A stretch of DNA of 64,000 bases from Kineothrix alysoides (GCF_000732725.1 NZ_JPNB01000001.1:1178001-1242000), one strand, 5' to 3'. Counted from the first letter of the stretch, positions 49,513-59,259 are shown. Numbers and translations are program-made. The notes: generated from the sequence alone by a model not told the origin.

Positions 49513-49812
49513 ATGCATTTGAAAAAGGGCGGCAAATTATACATTAGGATTGATTATAAGGCTGGGGAGAAAGATATAATCGAACAAGACTTTCAGGATC
49601 ATTTGGCTTATGTGAAGAATGCAGCCGGGGAAAGGTATCTCATAGGTGGTGGATTTTCCAATATAGATGGGGGAATGCTCCTTTTTGAAGCCGAAAATTT
49701 TGAAGAAGCGCAGGAGATTGCTCAAAATGATCCAATCATAAAAATGGGGCTTTATCGATGCGATATTTTCGAATGGAATTTGGTCGTTTTATCAGAAGAT
49801 GTAGTAAATTAG
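49513..49812 (+). CDS. YciI-like protein
   Basis: 99 residues. Dimeric alpha/beta-barrel fold of the YCII family: conserved His and Asp in DHLAYVKNAAGERYLIGGGF, then GGMLLFEAENFEEAQEIAQN and DPIIKMGLYRCDIFEWN. Family members include muconolactone-isomerase-like and dehydrochlorinase-like enzymes, but most have no known activity. AGGAAAAG precedes the ATG. It stands alone among small accessory genes. Confidence 0.85.
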   Translation: MHLKKGGKLYIRIDYKAGEKDIIEQDFQDHLAYVKNAAGERYLIGGGFSNIDGGMLLFEAENFEEAQEIAQNDPIIKMGLYRCDIFEWNLVVLSEDVVN

Positions 49813-49941
49813 TAGACAGCAATTGATACTGGCAAGTTAGAAATATAGGCGAGAGAGTACTTGTCAGAAATTACGCAGAGTAGAAACTCAGCATTAGTAG
49901 AACTAACACAGATTATTATTTGGTTAAGGGGGGCAGCTTCA

Positions 49942-50469
49942 ATGAATTTGGAAGAACTTCGGTTAGATTGTGCGGTCAAGCAAAAGAAAGGTCTGCACTT
50001 TATTTTGGCTTCAATCTTTATTTGGTGTGCTGTTCTTGTTGTACAGTTGATAGATATTCCTGTACTTACAAAGAATTTATATACTTTCTGTTGCACTGCT
50101 CCGTTATTGCCGTTAGCATTTCTTATTTCTAAAATAATCAAGGTTGATTTTCAGAACAAAGGAAACCCATTAACAAACTTAGGCATACTGTTTTCAGTAA
50201 ACCAGATACTTTACTTATTGATTGCTATGTGGATATATCAGGCTGTGCCTGAAAAAATGTTAATGATTATAGCAATGATTTTCGGCGCCCATTTATTGCC
50301 GTATGGTTGGCTTTATAAGTCAAAAACATATATGGTTTTATCTGTGGCTATATCATTTTCCGCTTTAATTGTTGGGATAAAATTTCAACCGCTTGTTTTG
50401 GCCGTTATGATGATAGTAATAGAAATAATTTTCTCCGTTTGCTTGTGGAGGGAAACAAAATCGTTATAG
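49942..50469 (+). CDS. DUF7010-like small membrane protein
   Basis: 175 residues from ATG 49942 with GGGGGG just upstream; the longer ORF from 49861 lacks a ribosome site. MNLEELRLDCAVKQKKGLHF followed by five or six TM helices and a short loop PYGWLYKSKTYMVLSVAISF matches a family of uncharacterised membrane proteins in Firmicutes (DUF7010, from memory). Role unknown. Confidence 0.65.
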   Translation: MNLEELRLDCAVKQKKGLHFILASIFIWCAVLVVQLIDIPVLTKNLYTFCCTAPLLPLAFLISKIIKVDFQNKGNPLTNLGILFSVNQILYLLIAMWIYQAVPEKMLMIIAMIFGAHLLPYGWLYKSKTYMVLSVAISFSALIVGIKFQPLVLAVMMIVIEIIFSVCLWRETKSL

Positions 50470-50557
50470 AACAGATTTGGACAGTAAATTTATCCGTTTC
50501 TTGTTGCTTCCGTCCAAGCCACAATAAAAAGTAATAATATAAATGAGGTGTGTAATT

Positions 50558-51094
50558 ATGGGTGAGATTTATTTTTTGATTTGGCTTTTTCCGCTGCTAT
50601 TCATTTTTCACGACTTTGAAGAAATAATTTTTGGAAAACCGTGGGTTAATAGGAATAAGGAGAGGTTAATGGAACAGTTTCCTATGCTGGCTAACAAAGT
50701 TTTGCTGCATTTTGATTCTTTGACAACATCTTCTTTTTCACTCGGAGTTGCGGAAGAATTTATTCTGATTAGTGCTGTTACGATCATTTCCTATTTAACA
50801 GGCTGGTATGATTTATGGCTTGGAATATTTATAGCGTTTATTGCCCATTTGATCATTCATATTTTTCAATGTATTATCTTTAGAGGATATGTACCGGCTG
50901 TTGTAACCAGTGTAATTTGTCTGCCTGTCAGCATCTGTATCACAGCAGAATTTTTACGTTCGTATTCAATCACGTTTAGCCGTATCATTGCTTTTTCAAT
51001 GTTGGGGATAGTTTTGATGATTATAAATATTTGGGGTATACATAAAGGAATGACTGTTTTTGACAAGTGGCTGGCAAAATATCAAAAGGGATAA
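50558..51094 (+). CDS. HXXEE-motif membrane protein
   Basis: 178 residues from ATG 50558 (GAGGTG, seven bases upstream). The HXXEE motif appears as FHDFEE in the first TM region and a second acidic motif as VAEEF; further His in FIAHLIIHIFQ. These His/Glu pairs within TM helices suggest a membrane metal site; the family has no proven function. Four to five TM segments. Confidence 0.8.
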   Translation: MGEIYFLIWLFPLLFIFHDFEEIIFGKPWVNRNKERLMEQFPMLANKVLLHFDSLTTSSFSLGVAEEFILISAVTIISYLTGWYDLWLGIFIAFIAHLIIHIFQCIIFRGYVPAVVTSVICLPVSICITAEFLRSYSITFSRIIAFSMLGIVLMIINIWGIHKGMTVFDKWLAKYQKG

Positions 51095-51229
51095 TCCCAA
51101 ATAAATAGCAAGGAACATTATGACGACCTAGCCAATAGCGTATTTTTATAATAATGCGGTAGAACATTGCAGACGATACGAGATCAGAGATTCTCAAAAC
51201 GTTTCCGTGCATGATATCAAATATGGAAT

Positions 51230-51430
51230 ATGGAACCTACACTTTGGGCTGTATTTAAATGCATTGGCGATGATAGTGAGTGCATTGGGGAAACACGGGA
51301 TAGAATTTTCAAAGAATTTCTGCCAAGCGCTGATTACAACATGCTGGATGATACTGACTTTGAATTGTACCCGGAAAACAGTAATTCGGATTGTTTTTGT
51401 GAGATTTGGATTCCCGTCGAAAAAAGGTAG
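51230..51430 (+). pseudogene. GyrI-like effector-binding domain, C-terminal fragment
   Basis: The frame reads EPTLWAVFKCIGDDSECIGE then FKEFLPSADYNMLDDTDFEL and EIWIPVEKR, the C-terminal part of the GyrI-like domain found in AraC-type regulators. The DNA-binding part and the first half of the domain are missing, and stops lie just upstream. Confidence 0.7.
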
Positions 51431-51478
51431 TATTTATTATGCATCTATTTTGTACTAATAACACAAGCTTTATCGAAT

Positions 51479-51510
51479 GAAGTCGATTGCTGTTTCGGTC
51501 GGCTTCTTTG
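51479..51510 (+). terminator. Terminator after the GyrI-like fragment
   Basis: GAAGTCGATTGC and GGTCGGCTTC pair around a short loop, then TTTGCTTTT. Confidence 0.55.
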
Positions 51511-51605
51511 CTTTTAATATGATAACATATATAGATACACAGTTGTTGTGTTTTACATGATATGATAAGATGTACTTACATTTGTCTTAGGAGGATAAAC
51601 AGAAG

Positions 51606-51977
51606 ATGTACAGATCAATGATGCAAATATATGTGAACGAAAGCGGTAAAGCGGTTGAGTTATACCAAAAAGCCTTTGATGCTGAATTAGTGGCAAGCTA
51701 TACTAACTCTGATGGGACTTATATGCATGCTGAACTTAATGTATACGGGCAGATATTAGCGATATCCGAAGCTCTTAAAGACGAAGAAAGAATTACAGGA
51801 ACCACTATGCAATTTTGCCTGCATTTTGGGGACGGCAAAGAAGAGTTAGTTCAAAAAGCATATAATGTGCTTAAAGATAACGCTAAAATTATTTACCCGT
51901 TAAGTCCATGTACATATAGTACGTTAATGGTTGACTTAATCGATGAATATGGCGTTCGCTGGTGTCTTTTCATATAG
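51606..51977 (+). CDS. VOC/PhnB-like glyoxalase-fold protein
   Basis: 123 residues. PhnB-type pattern: QIYVNESGKAVELYQKAFDA, then DGTYMHAELNVYGQILAISE and a C-terminal DEYGVRWCLFI. Such proteins are glyoxalase-fold dimers, some acting as antibiotic-binding or lyase enzymes; substrate unknown. AGGAGG lies before the ATG. Probably a single-gene unit. Confidence 0.85.
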   Translation: MYRSMMQIYVNESGKAVELYQKAFDAELVASYTNSDGTYMHAELNVYGQILAISEALKDEERITGTTMQFCLHFGDGKEELVQKAYNVLKDNAKIIYPLSPCTYSTLMVDLIDEYGVRWCLFI

Positions 51978-52071
51978 GATTGTCTTATATACAATATAAA
52001 GTGTGATAACAGAAGTTTAAGTTTGGCGAAATGATTGACAGATAGAAAAATAGGAATTTGAAAGGAACAAT

Positions 52072-52552
52072 ATGGAAGGTTGTAATATAAATACCCCCGT
52101 ATTAGAGTCAGAAAGATTGATATTAAGAAAATTTAATGAGAATGATATGCAAGCCTTACTGGATATATACAAGGATAAAGAAGTCAATATCTATCTGCCG
52201 TGGTTCCCGCTGAAATCGCCGGAAGAAGCCAAAGTGTTTTTTGAGGAAAAATATGAAAAAGCATATCAACAACCGAGAGGATGCAGATATGTGCAAAGCA
52301 GTCATAGGACAAGTAAAAAAAGATGGGGTTCGATATATTACAGCCACTCACGATACTAAGAATCCTCGTAGCGGCGGAGTTATGGAACAATTAGGTATGC
52401 ATTACAAATATTCTTACAAAGAACAATGGCAGCCTAAGGATATATTAGTGACATTCAGAATGTATCAATTAAATTTTGACGGGCAAGAAGATTGGGTATA
52501 TAAGGAGTACTGGGATAGATATTCCGTTCACTTTATTGAAACCGATGTATAA
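52072..52552 (+). pseudogene. GNAT acetyltransferase with internal deletion and frameshift
   Basis: The first frame gives the RimJ-type start PVLESERLILRKFNENDMQA then YLPWFPLKSPEEAKVFFEEK and leaves the family after residue 70. Another frame from about 52330 gives the family end YITATHDTKNPRSGGVMEQL then QPKDILVTFRMYQLNFDGQE. The acetyl-CoA loop between them is missing. Not expected to be active. Confidence 0.8.
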
Positions 52553-52597
52553 ATTTCAATTTTCCTGCAAATGAAAGAATGTTTTCCTTGATGTTTA

Positions 52598-52634
52598 AGA
52601 AGTTGTGTAAAATTATTTTTACATAACTTCTTTT
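52598..52634 (+). terminator. Terminator after the GNAT pseudogene
   Basis: AGAAGTTGTGTAAAAT and TTTTACATAACTTCT pair, then TTTAATTTT. Confidence 0.7.
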
Positions 52635-53392
52635 AATTTTACCTGAATTTTATTAAAACATGAATATAGATTTTACGTTGCCTTGTTATAATTTTATTGT
52701 AATAAAAATCACATCAGCGAGAAGAGACTGGTAGCAGGAAGTTTGAAACGGTACATTTCTTTGCATTCAATGAACATATATTAATCCATGTTATTAATGC
52801 TCTTATCCATACCACATATGAAGTTTCAGATTCAGATAAAAGTGATTAGTCTGGAAAACAAGAAGAAAGAGGTGCTGTGAATATGAAGATTCAGAAGATT
52901 CTTACATGGTTAGCAACAAGAAAAAGCTTAAAGAAGAGGCTACAGGAAAGATGGCTCAGAAAATTTGGAAGGGATAGGCTGTTTATCATGGATGTCTTAC
53001 GCAGGTAAATATGTTTTAAAACAATTTACTGCATATTTTCTTTCACTATTTTAAAATGCAATTTTAGTTTGTTAAGCTTATGGGCTTAATTATAGAAGAA
53101 ATCAATCTATTACTTCAGAATTATTGTCGAAAGAAGTCAATTGTGCAAATAGCAATAGACTTCTTTGTCTTTTTTATGATAAAGTATAAATGCATTGTTA
53201 AATATCATATAAACATTGAAATAAAGATGATTTATATTATAGAAAAGATAAACGGGAAACATACAAAAAGGGATGTAATTTTCCGGATTGCCGGAAAATC
53301 CGCCTGGTGAACCAGCCATATGTATGAAATAATGGACAATTAAGAAGATTCAGTTTATTCGTTAGGAATCTTTATATTTGGAGAGGTGTAAA
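52635..53392. other. Gene-poor region with one possible small ORF
   Basis: A 41-codon ORF at 52883-53008 (MKIQKILTWLATRKSLKKRL, very basic) has AGAGGTG upstream and might be real, but I recognise no family. A terminator-like hairpin (GAAGTCAATTG...AGACTTC, then T-rich) lies at about 53134-53170 and resembles the one at 51479. Nothing else is supported. Confidence 0.35.
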
Positions 53393-54142
53393 TTGCAAGA
53401 TAAAATTTTAAAACAAAATAAAGAAGCGTGGGACGCGATTGCAGACGATTGGTTTGGTACAACGGCATTACCTATATATGGTGTATTTATTCCTACTGAA
53501 ACGGAATTGAGTTTGTTTGGAGATGTAAAAGGGAAGAGGCTTTTAGATATTGGCTGCGGCAGCGGACATTCATTAAAATACCACGGAGATAACGGAGCCT
53601 CCGAGCTTTGGGGAATTGATATTTCAACAAAGCAAATAGAAAATGCAAATAGATTTTTGCAAGAAAGCGGCTACACTCCTAAACTGTTCAATTCTCCGAT
53701 GGAAATAAATCCAGGTATACCTGCGGATTATTTTGATATAGTTTATTCGATTTATGCTTTAGGATGGACCGTTGACATAGAAAGAACCTTTCGTTTGATT
53801 TCCGCTTATTTAAAGAAGGATGGAGTTCTTATATTTAGCTGGGATCATCCTTTTTTGTCCTGTGTGGATACCGAAGATGATAGACTGATTTTTAATGGTA
53901 ACTATTTTGAAACAGAACCTTTTACTTTTCAAAAGGATGGGAATGATCTTTTTGCTTATAACAGGAAGTTTTCTGATTATATCAATCCGCTTGCGCGAGC
54001 AGGTTTCGCGGTGGAGGTCTTAGTTGAAGAGACGGATAAGGCTGCTTTGGAAGGAGGGGGAGAATTTCGTTCAAACTATTACTCGCCAGTTAAAGCTAAA
54101 AGATTTCCTCTCTCATTTATAATTAAAGCAAGAAAATTATAA
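53393..54142 (+). CDS. Class I SAM-dependent methyltransferase
   Basis: 249 residues with TTG start at 53393, set by GAGAGGTG; the earlier TTG at 53378 overlaps that site. Motif I LLDIGCGSGHSLKY binds SAM; acidic motif II ELWGIDIST; later YFDIVYSIYALGWTVDIE and SWDHPFLSC. The pattern resembles UbiE/Methyltransf_11 proteins acting on small molecules. Substrate unknown. Confidence 0.85.
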   Translation: MQDKILKQNKEAWDAIADDWFGTTALPIYGVFIPTETELSLFGDVKGKRLLDIGCGSGHSLKYHGDNGASELWGIDISTKQIENANRFLQESGYTPKLFNSPMEINPGIPADYFDIVYSIYALGWTVDIERTFRLISAYLKKDGVLIFSWDHPFLSCVDTEDDRLIFNGNYFETEPFTFQKDGNDLFAYNRKFSDYINPLARAGFAVEVLVEETDKAALEGGGEFRSNYYSPVKAKRFPLSFIIKARKL

Positions 54143-54325
54143 CTCTTGTATAATGAGAATAATCAGGCTTCCGCCCAGAGCTTTATATACCTTTATGGGA
54201 TTTTCAGAAAACGGTGAAATGGACGGAGAAGAAATTGTCTCTGTGTTACAATTGTAATCCAATGTACGGGAGTTTGGAACTGCAGATTATTTATAGGATA
54301 AGACTGGAGACGGGGAGAGACTTAA

Positions 54326-55435
54326 ATGGCAACAAGAAGCTTTATGTTTATTGGAATTATAGCTGTTTTGATCTTCATGATATCTTTGGTGACTGTTTTC
54401 AAAGTTCCCGAAACAGAATGGCTGCGAAAACTATTTAAATGTATTGGGATTGTAATATGCACGATCCTGATGCTCATGGTCATATTGTATCCGGGTTTAT
54501 CGAGTGTAAAAACGACAGGATCTTTTGCCTATGGCTCTGTTATATTGCAGTTAGATGATAAATCAAGATTTGAGACTTATGCCAACAATGGAGACTGCCG
54601 CAAACTATCCGTAATTGTTTATTATCCGACGGGGAAATATGTGGGAGAAAATAGTTGTCCTTTCGTCCTTTTCTCGCATGGTGGAATCAGCATGAAGACA
54701 AGCAACGTTTCCTTGTTTGAAGAATTAGCAAGTCACGGCTATATTGTTGTGAGTATCGATCATACTTATCAGGCGTTATCGACAACGATAGACGGCAAAA
54801 AAATCGGGATTGATTCCGGATATATGAAGGAATTAAATACAGAAGATTCTCATAAGGATATTGCCGGTTCTTATAAGAACTATCAGAAATGGATGGAGCT
54901 TCGCACCGATGATATCAATTTTGTAATCGATAGATTTATTTCGGAAGCGGAAAAACCGGATAACGGCTTTTATTCCTTGATAGATCCGCAAAAAATTGGA
55001 TTGGCGGGACATTCTCTCGGCGGTTCTGCAGTTCTTGGCGTTGCACGTCAGCGAAAGGACATAAGTGCCGTCATTGCACTGGAAGCACCATATATGTGTG
55101 ATATTACAGGCTATGCCGGAGACGAATTTACATGGAATACTGCGCCGTATCGTTGCGCAATTATGAATATTTATAGTGATACCGGATACCCGTTGGTCGG
55201 TAATGATAATAAATACGTTCAGAATGCAAATTATTTATATAATAAAAAAAATGTCGAATATTATTATATCCAGGGAAGCAATCATTTCTCCTTGACTGAC
55301 CTTGTAAGGACTTCACCAATGTTTTGCAGTCTTCTCGGGGGAGGTTACTCAAGACCCGGTTACGAAACATTACAGTTCATCAACGAAAAATCCTTGGATT
55401 TTTTCGATAAATATTTGCGTTTGGAAGAGAAATGA
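54326..55435 (+). CDS. Membrane-anchored alpha/beta hydrolase (PAF-acetylhydrolase-like)
   Basis: 369 residues. Two TM helices at about 5-25 and 32-55 anchor it; the catalytic domain is outside. Oxyanion segment FVLFSHGGISMKTSNVSLFE, nucleophile elbow GLAGHSLGGSAVLG, late His in QGSNHFSLTDL. This is the layout of platelet-activating-factor acetylhydrolase-like lipases and esterases. GGGAGAG precedes the ATG. The substrate is unknown. It ends convergently with the permease gene. Confidence 0.85.
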   Translation: MATRSFMFIGIIAVLIFMISLVTVFKVPETEWLRKLFKCIGIVICTILMLMVILYPGLSSVKTTGSFAYGSVILQLDDKSRFETYANNGDCRKLSVIVYYPTGKYVGENSCPFVLFSHGGISMKTSNVSLFEELASHGYIVVSIDHTYQALSTTIDGKKIGIDSGYMKELNTEDSHKDIAGSYKNYQKWMELRTDDINFVIDRFISEAEKPDNGFYSLIDPQKIGLAGHSLGGSAVLGVARQRKDISAVIALEAPYMCDITGYAGDEFTWNTAPYRCAIMNIYSDTGYPLVGNDNKYVQNANYLYNKKNVEYYYIQGSNHFSLTDLVRTSPMFCSLLGGGYSRPGYETLQFINEKSLDFFDKYLRLEEK

Positions 55436-55504
55436 TTTATTCATTTGCATTGCGGGACATGACAGGAATGTATTCTTGTGCAGTTTGGGCAGGAGACATA
55501 ATTT

Positions 55505-55550
55505 AAAAAAGCGGCTGTTAGGAACCTGATTCCCAAGCAGCCGCTTTTAT
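55505..55550. terminator. Bidirectional terminator between convergent genes
   Basis: AAAAAAGCGGCTG and CAGCCGCTTTTAT around a 20-base loop; serves the hydrolase and the minus-strand permease. Confidence 0.8.
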
Positions 55551-55556
55551 TCTATA

Positions 55557-57404
55557 TTATTTATTATCCAAAACAAAAGGTATGTTGATTACTGCAATAT
55601 GTCTGTCACGCAGGAGCTTTTTCCTTATAACGAAAGCAGTTTGATTATGCAGAAGGTTCTGCCAAGGTCTTCTTACGACAAACTGCGGTATTACTACGGT
55701 AATCATATCGCCGGGGCTGGAAGCATGTTCTTCCGACTCGATGTATTGGATTAAGGGGTTAACTACCTCCCTGTAAGGAGAGTATTTGACGATAAGAGGA
55801 ATAGGGATTTTGCATTCCTTCCACTTTTCCTTAATGCTCTTCGCACTTTCTTTGTCGATGGCGACATGGAAAATAACGATATTCTTGTCATCCGACAAAA
55901 ACCGCGCATAGTTAATCGCTTTTAAGGAGGCCTTGTTCAGAGAGCCTACGATAACAATCATATGCTTCTTCACATTCAGAGTATTGATTTCTGTCTGCAC
56001 CTGCTCCGGGTCCAGCCGTAGCTGCCTGGCGATATTAATGTAGTGATAGTTGATTGCCTTCATTCCAACTACGAGTATGATAATGAGTACTATAGTGATC
56101 CAGGCGCCTTCTAACATCTTACTGTATAAAATGCTGATAACGGTGGCAACAGTCATAATGGCACCCAAACCGTTGATAACGATCTTATGAGTCCTTCCTG
56201 TGACATTGCTTCTAGCCCATTTGAAGAGCATCCCTACCTGAGACAACGTAAAGGAGAGAAACACACCGATAGCATAAAGGGGTACCAGCCCGTGTGTATC
56301 CGCATGGTAAATCACCACCAAAAAAGCCGCCGCCGCGCTTAACGCGAGAATGCCGTTGGAATATCCGAGTCGGCTTCCCCGCATGGCAAACTGCCTGGGA
56401 GCATAGCCGTCGGTGGCGACCAAGGATAAAAGCATAGGAAGCCCGGCGTAGGAGGTATTGGCAGCCATGACCAATATAGTAGCAGTAGCGATTTGCAGAA
56501 TATAAAACAATATGCCGTTTCCGAATACCTGGACGGCTATCTGGGAAAGTACGGTTATGCTGTTATTGGGAACCGCGTGATAAAGAGTGGACAGGTATGC
56601 GGTTCCGCCGAAGATAAGCAGGACAAACAAGGCGAGAAGCCCTAACACCCTTTTGGCGTTCTTCTGAGCGGGTTCGGTGAAGTTCGGTATGGCGTTGCTG
56701 ACCGCTTCTACACCGGTAAGGCCTGAACAGCCTGCCGCAAAAGCACGGATGAGCAGGAAAAAGGTCACATCCCCTACCGCTTCAGGAATCGGAAAAGAGG
56801 CCTGGGGAACATAACCCAGCACATATACTTTGAAAAGTCCGGTTACGATCAAAATCAGCATGGAAGCGATGAAGATATAAGTAGGTAAGGCAAATATTTT
56901 AGCGGATTCACGAACACCTCTTAAATTTCCCAATGTCATTAGGAAAATGAGGAGAAGTGTGACTCCTACATTATAAGGAAGCAGGGCGGGAATTGCAGAA
57001 GTAATTGCCGCTGTTCCGGCAGATGTACTAACTGCCACGGTCAAAATATAGCCGATAATCAAAGACGCTGCAGCTAATAACCCCGGTTTTTCACCCAGAT
57101 TCTCCTTTGCCACAGTATAAGAGCCCCCTCCGTGGGGATAGCTGTCGATTGTCTGGCGATAGGAAAATACCAGAATGAGAAGCAGAAGGATAATAATGAT
57201 AGCCGTAAAAAACATATACTTATAAGCGGCCAGTCCTACTACGAGAACCAATATCCATAAGATTTCTTCAACAGCGTAAGCAACGGAAGAGATGGCATCG
57301 CTGGCCATAATAGGCAGCCCCCAGAAAACATCCATTTTCTCACTTTGCAGCTCCTTGTTATGAAGGGGCTTACCAATTACGATTTCTTTAATCTTTTTAA
57401 ACAT
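55557..57404 (-). CDS. APC-superfamily permease, KimA-like
   Basis: 615 residues, 12 predicted TM helices and a C-terminal cytoplasmic domain of about 150 residues (KKHMIVIVGSLNKASLKAIN), like the USP-like tail of the KimA potassium importer. The first part (GLPIMASDAISSVAYAVEEI; DSYPHGGGSYTVAKENLGEK) is typical of this branch. KimA imports K+ with H+ and is inhibited by cyclic di-AMP; amino-acid transport is the alternative. Upstream I see a normal promoter but no ydaO-type riboswitch. GGAGTG precedes the ATG. Confidence 0.75.
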   Translation of the reverse strand: MFKKIKEIVIGKPLHNKELQSEKMDVFWGLPIMASDAISSVAYAVEEILWILVLVVGLAAYKYMFFTAIIIILLLLILVFSYRQTIDSYPHGGGSYTVAKENLGEKPGLLAAASLIIGYILTVAVSTSAGTAAITSAIPALLPYNVGVTLLLIFLMTLGNLRGVRESAKIFALPTYIFIASMLILIVTGLFKVYVLGYVPQASFPIPEAVGDVTFFLLIRAFAAGCSGLTGVEAVSNAIPNFTEPAQKNAKRVLGLLALFVLLIFGGTAYLSTLYHAVPNNSITVLSQIAVQVFGNGILFYILQIATATILVMAANTSYAGLPMLLSLVATDGYAPRQFAMRGSRLGYSNGILALSAAAAFLVVIYHADTHGLVPLYAIGVFLSFTLSQVGMLFKWARSNVTGRTHKIVINGLGAIMTVATVISILYSKMLEGAWITIVLIIILVVGMKAINYHYINIARQLRLDPEQVQTEINTLNVKKHMIVIVGSLNKASLKAINYARFLSDDKNIVIFHVAIDKESAKSIKEKWKECKIPIPLIVKYSPYREVVNPLIQYIESEEHASSPGDMITVVIPQFVVRRPWQNLLHNQTAFVIRKKLLRDRHIAVINIPFVLDNK

Positions 57405-57485
57405 AAGATTACACTCCTGATTACAGCTTACGAATCGTAGATGAATTTCGGCGGTTCATGAAGTTGTTTTTATTGTATTCTCTCT

Positions 57486-57514
57486 ATACTATATTTTTGC
57501 ATTTCATCTGTCAA
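57486..57514 (-). promoter_or_regulatory. Promoter of the KimA-like permease
   Basis: On the minus strand TTGACA (57514-57509), 17-base spacer, TAGTAT (57491-57486). The rest of 57515-57726 holds nothing I can name. Confidence 0.75.
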
Positions 57515-57726
57515 GAGGAAAAATAGACGAGTTTTTTTAACGAATTTTCATTGATTTTTTCTTATATCTTTCCCCAAATGCAGGGGAATAAAGCATATTA
57601 GGCGCAAATAGTGAAAAAAGCACTACGGAAGTTGATAAGTCATTAAGAATATGTGCAATATGTACAGAATTAAATACCAATAAATGTATGTTATAAACAA
57701 AAATACCAAAAGTTTATTTAGATTAC

Positions 57727-57755
57727 TTGACATCCCTATTGTAAATTGTTATCAT
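57727..57755 (+). promoter_or_regulatory. Promoter of the N-acetylglucosamine PTS operon
   Basis: TTGACA (57727-57732), 17-base spacer, TATCAT (57750-57755). Confidence 0.85.
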
Positions 57756-57785
57756 GTACACATACAAATTGATAGAGAAAACATT

Positions 57786-57814
57786 GGATTGTTACTGTTA
57801 AGCAGGCAAAACCA
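57786..57814 (+). promoter_or_regulatory. RAT (ribonucleic antiterminator) site
   Basis: GGATTGTTACTGTTAAGCAG followed by GCAAAACCA agrees with the RAT consensus bound by LicT/GlcT-type CAT domains. It overlaps the upstream arm of the terminator at 57808-57870, so protein binding should prevent termination. Confidence 0.9.
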
Positions 57815-57870
57815 GATTTTATAAGTTAATCGAACAGAGTAGGATTAATTTATAGGGTTTGGTTTTTTTT
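57808..57870 (+). terminator. Leader terminator controlled by antitermination
   Basis: AAAACCAGATTTTATAAGTT with AATC pairs over 24 positions with GATTAATTTATAGGGTTTGG and TTTT, followed by eight T, immediately before the antiterminator gene. Confidence 0.88.
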
Positions 57871-57888
57871 ATGCAACGGGAAATGAGT

Positions 57889-58731
57889 ATGAGAATAGAA
57901 AAGGTAATTAACAATAATGTCATCTCATCCAGAGACGGCGAAGGCAGCGAGTTGGTCGTTATGGGCTGCGGTATCGGCTTCGGGAAAAAAGAGGGACAGA
58001 ATATTGATGAAAGCAAGATTGAGAAAATTTTCAAGCTGGAGAACAAGGATAGCTTGGAACGATTCAAAGCGCTGCTGAAAAAACTGCCTCTGGAATACAT
58101 TCAAGTTTCGGATGAAATTATTTCCTATGCGAAAGAGGCGCTTGGAAAAGAGCTGAATGAGAACGTATATCTTACCCTTACTGACCATATCGGCTTTGCT
58201 GTTGACAGATTTAAGGAGGGTATGCTTTTCACAAATGCCTTATTTGAAGAAATAAAAATGTTTTATTCCAATGAATATACGGTAGGCTGCCACGCTCTTT
58301 ATCTGATAGAGAAGAAGACGGGAATAAAGTTGTTGGAAGACGAAGCGGCCTCCATAGCAATCCATATAGTAAACGCTGAATTTAATTCGGCAATCAGCAC
58401 TACTTTCACGCTCACCCAGATGATGCGCGACATGATGGAAATTATAGAAAAAGAGATGCCGGCCTGTAAAGCTCAGTCCTATCAGCCGGATAAACTGGCC
58501 ATTAATTTCAAATACTTGGTACATAGAATGCTGACTGAGCTTCCGGAGCAGAGCAAGGGAGACGAGATACTCTTCGATTTTGTCAGAAACCATTGCGAAC
58601 AGGAATACCGGCTGATCCATAAGGTAAACAGCTTTATCGAAGAAAAATATAACTGTTTCATGACAGAGGAAGAAAGCATATATCTGGCGTTAAATGTAAA
58701 GAGAATCAACGACTTATATGCAGAAAATTGA
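57889..58731 (+). CDS. BglG/LicT-family transcriptional antiterminator
   Basis: 280 residues from ATG 57889, where MRIEKVINNNVISSRD begins the CAT RNA-binding domain; ACGGGA is the ribosome site. PRD1 (about 70-165) and PRD2 (about 175-280) follow, with conserved His in LTDHIGFAVDR, SIAIHIVNAE and NHCEQEYRLIHKVN. PTS phosphorylation of these His controls activity. It binds the RAT in its own leader, making an autoregulated switch for EIIA, HPr, EIICB and the nag genes downstream. Confidence 0.93.
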   Translation: MRIEKVINNNVISSRDGEGSELVVMGCGIGFGKKEGQNIDESKIEKIFKLENKDSLERFKALLKKLPLEYIQVSDEIISYAKEALGKELNENVYLTLTDHIGFAVDRFKEGMLFTNALFEEIKMFYSNEYTVGCHALYLIEKKTGIKLLEDEAASIAIHIVNAEFNSAISTTFTLTQMMRDMMEIIEKEMPACKAQSYQPDKLAINFKYLVHRMLTELPEQSKGDEILFDFVRNHCEQEYRLIHKVNSFIEEKYNCFMTEEESIYLALNVKRINDLYAEN

Positions 58732-58776
58732 AGGAATAATCAAAATTGACGAAAAAAAGAAATAGGAGGAAAAAAT

Positions 58777-59259
58777 ATGGGATTATTCGATGCGTTTAAG
58801 AAGAAGGATATTGTAATTTCATCGCCGATGAAGGGAAGGTGCGTAAGCATTAAATCGGTAAGCGACCCTACCTTTGGCGATGAGATACTGGGAAAAGGAG
58901 TGGCCATTGTGCCTGAGGATGGCAAGGTATATGCTCCGGCAGACGGGGTGATTACGACCATATTTCCTACGGGCCATGCGGTGGGCATGACGACAAACGA
59001 CGGAGTGGAGCTTCTCATTCACGTAGGTCTGGATACAGTAGCCTTAAAAGGAGAAGGATTTCGCATTATAGGGAAAGATGAACAGAAGGTAAAAAAGGGG
59101 GATTTGCTTATAGAGGCGGATTTGGAGAAAATCAAAGGGGCGGGATACGATGTAATTACGCCGGTGGTAGTGTGCAATACGGATGAATATTCGGAAATTC
59201 TAGGACATACAGATACGGAAGTAAATGCGGGCGATGAGCTTTTGAATATTAAAAAGTGA
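58777..59259 (+). CDS. PTS glucose-type EIIA protein
   Basis: 160 residues, stand-alone EIIA(Glc) fold. Phospho-His in ELLIHVGLDTVALKGEG and accessory His in PTGHAVGMTTNDGV; opening VISSPMKGRCVSIKSVSDPT is typical. It passes phosphate from HPr to the EIIB domain encoded two genes downstream, which lacks its own EIIA. AGGAGG precedes the ATG; 45 bases after the antiterminator gene. Confidence 0.95.
   Translation: MGLFDAFKKKDIVISSPMKGRCVSIKSVSDPTFGDEILGKGVAIVPEDGKVYAPADGVITTIFPTGHAVGMTTNDGVELLIHVGLDTVALKGEGFRIIGKDEQKVKKGDLLIEADLEKIKGAGYDVITPVVVCNTDEYSEILGHTDTEVNAGDELLNIKK

Noticed and set aside
49861-49941. Upstream extension of the DUF7010-like ORF (first 27 codons)
   Set aside because: No ribosome site at 49861, while GGGGGG sits just before the ATG at 49942, where the family sequence begins.
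53080-53310. 76-codon ORF before the methyltransferase
   Set aside because: It spans a terminator-like hairpin, has no ribosome site and an unlikely Ile/Lys-rich composition from AT-rich DNA.
57405-57726. Possible cyclic di-AMP (ydaO) riboswitch upstream of the KimA-like gene
   Set aside because: The leader between promoter and ATG is only about 80 bases and none of the conserved riboswitch motifs are visible.
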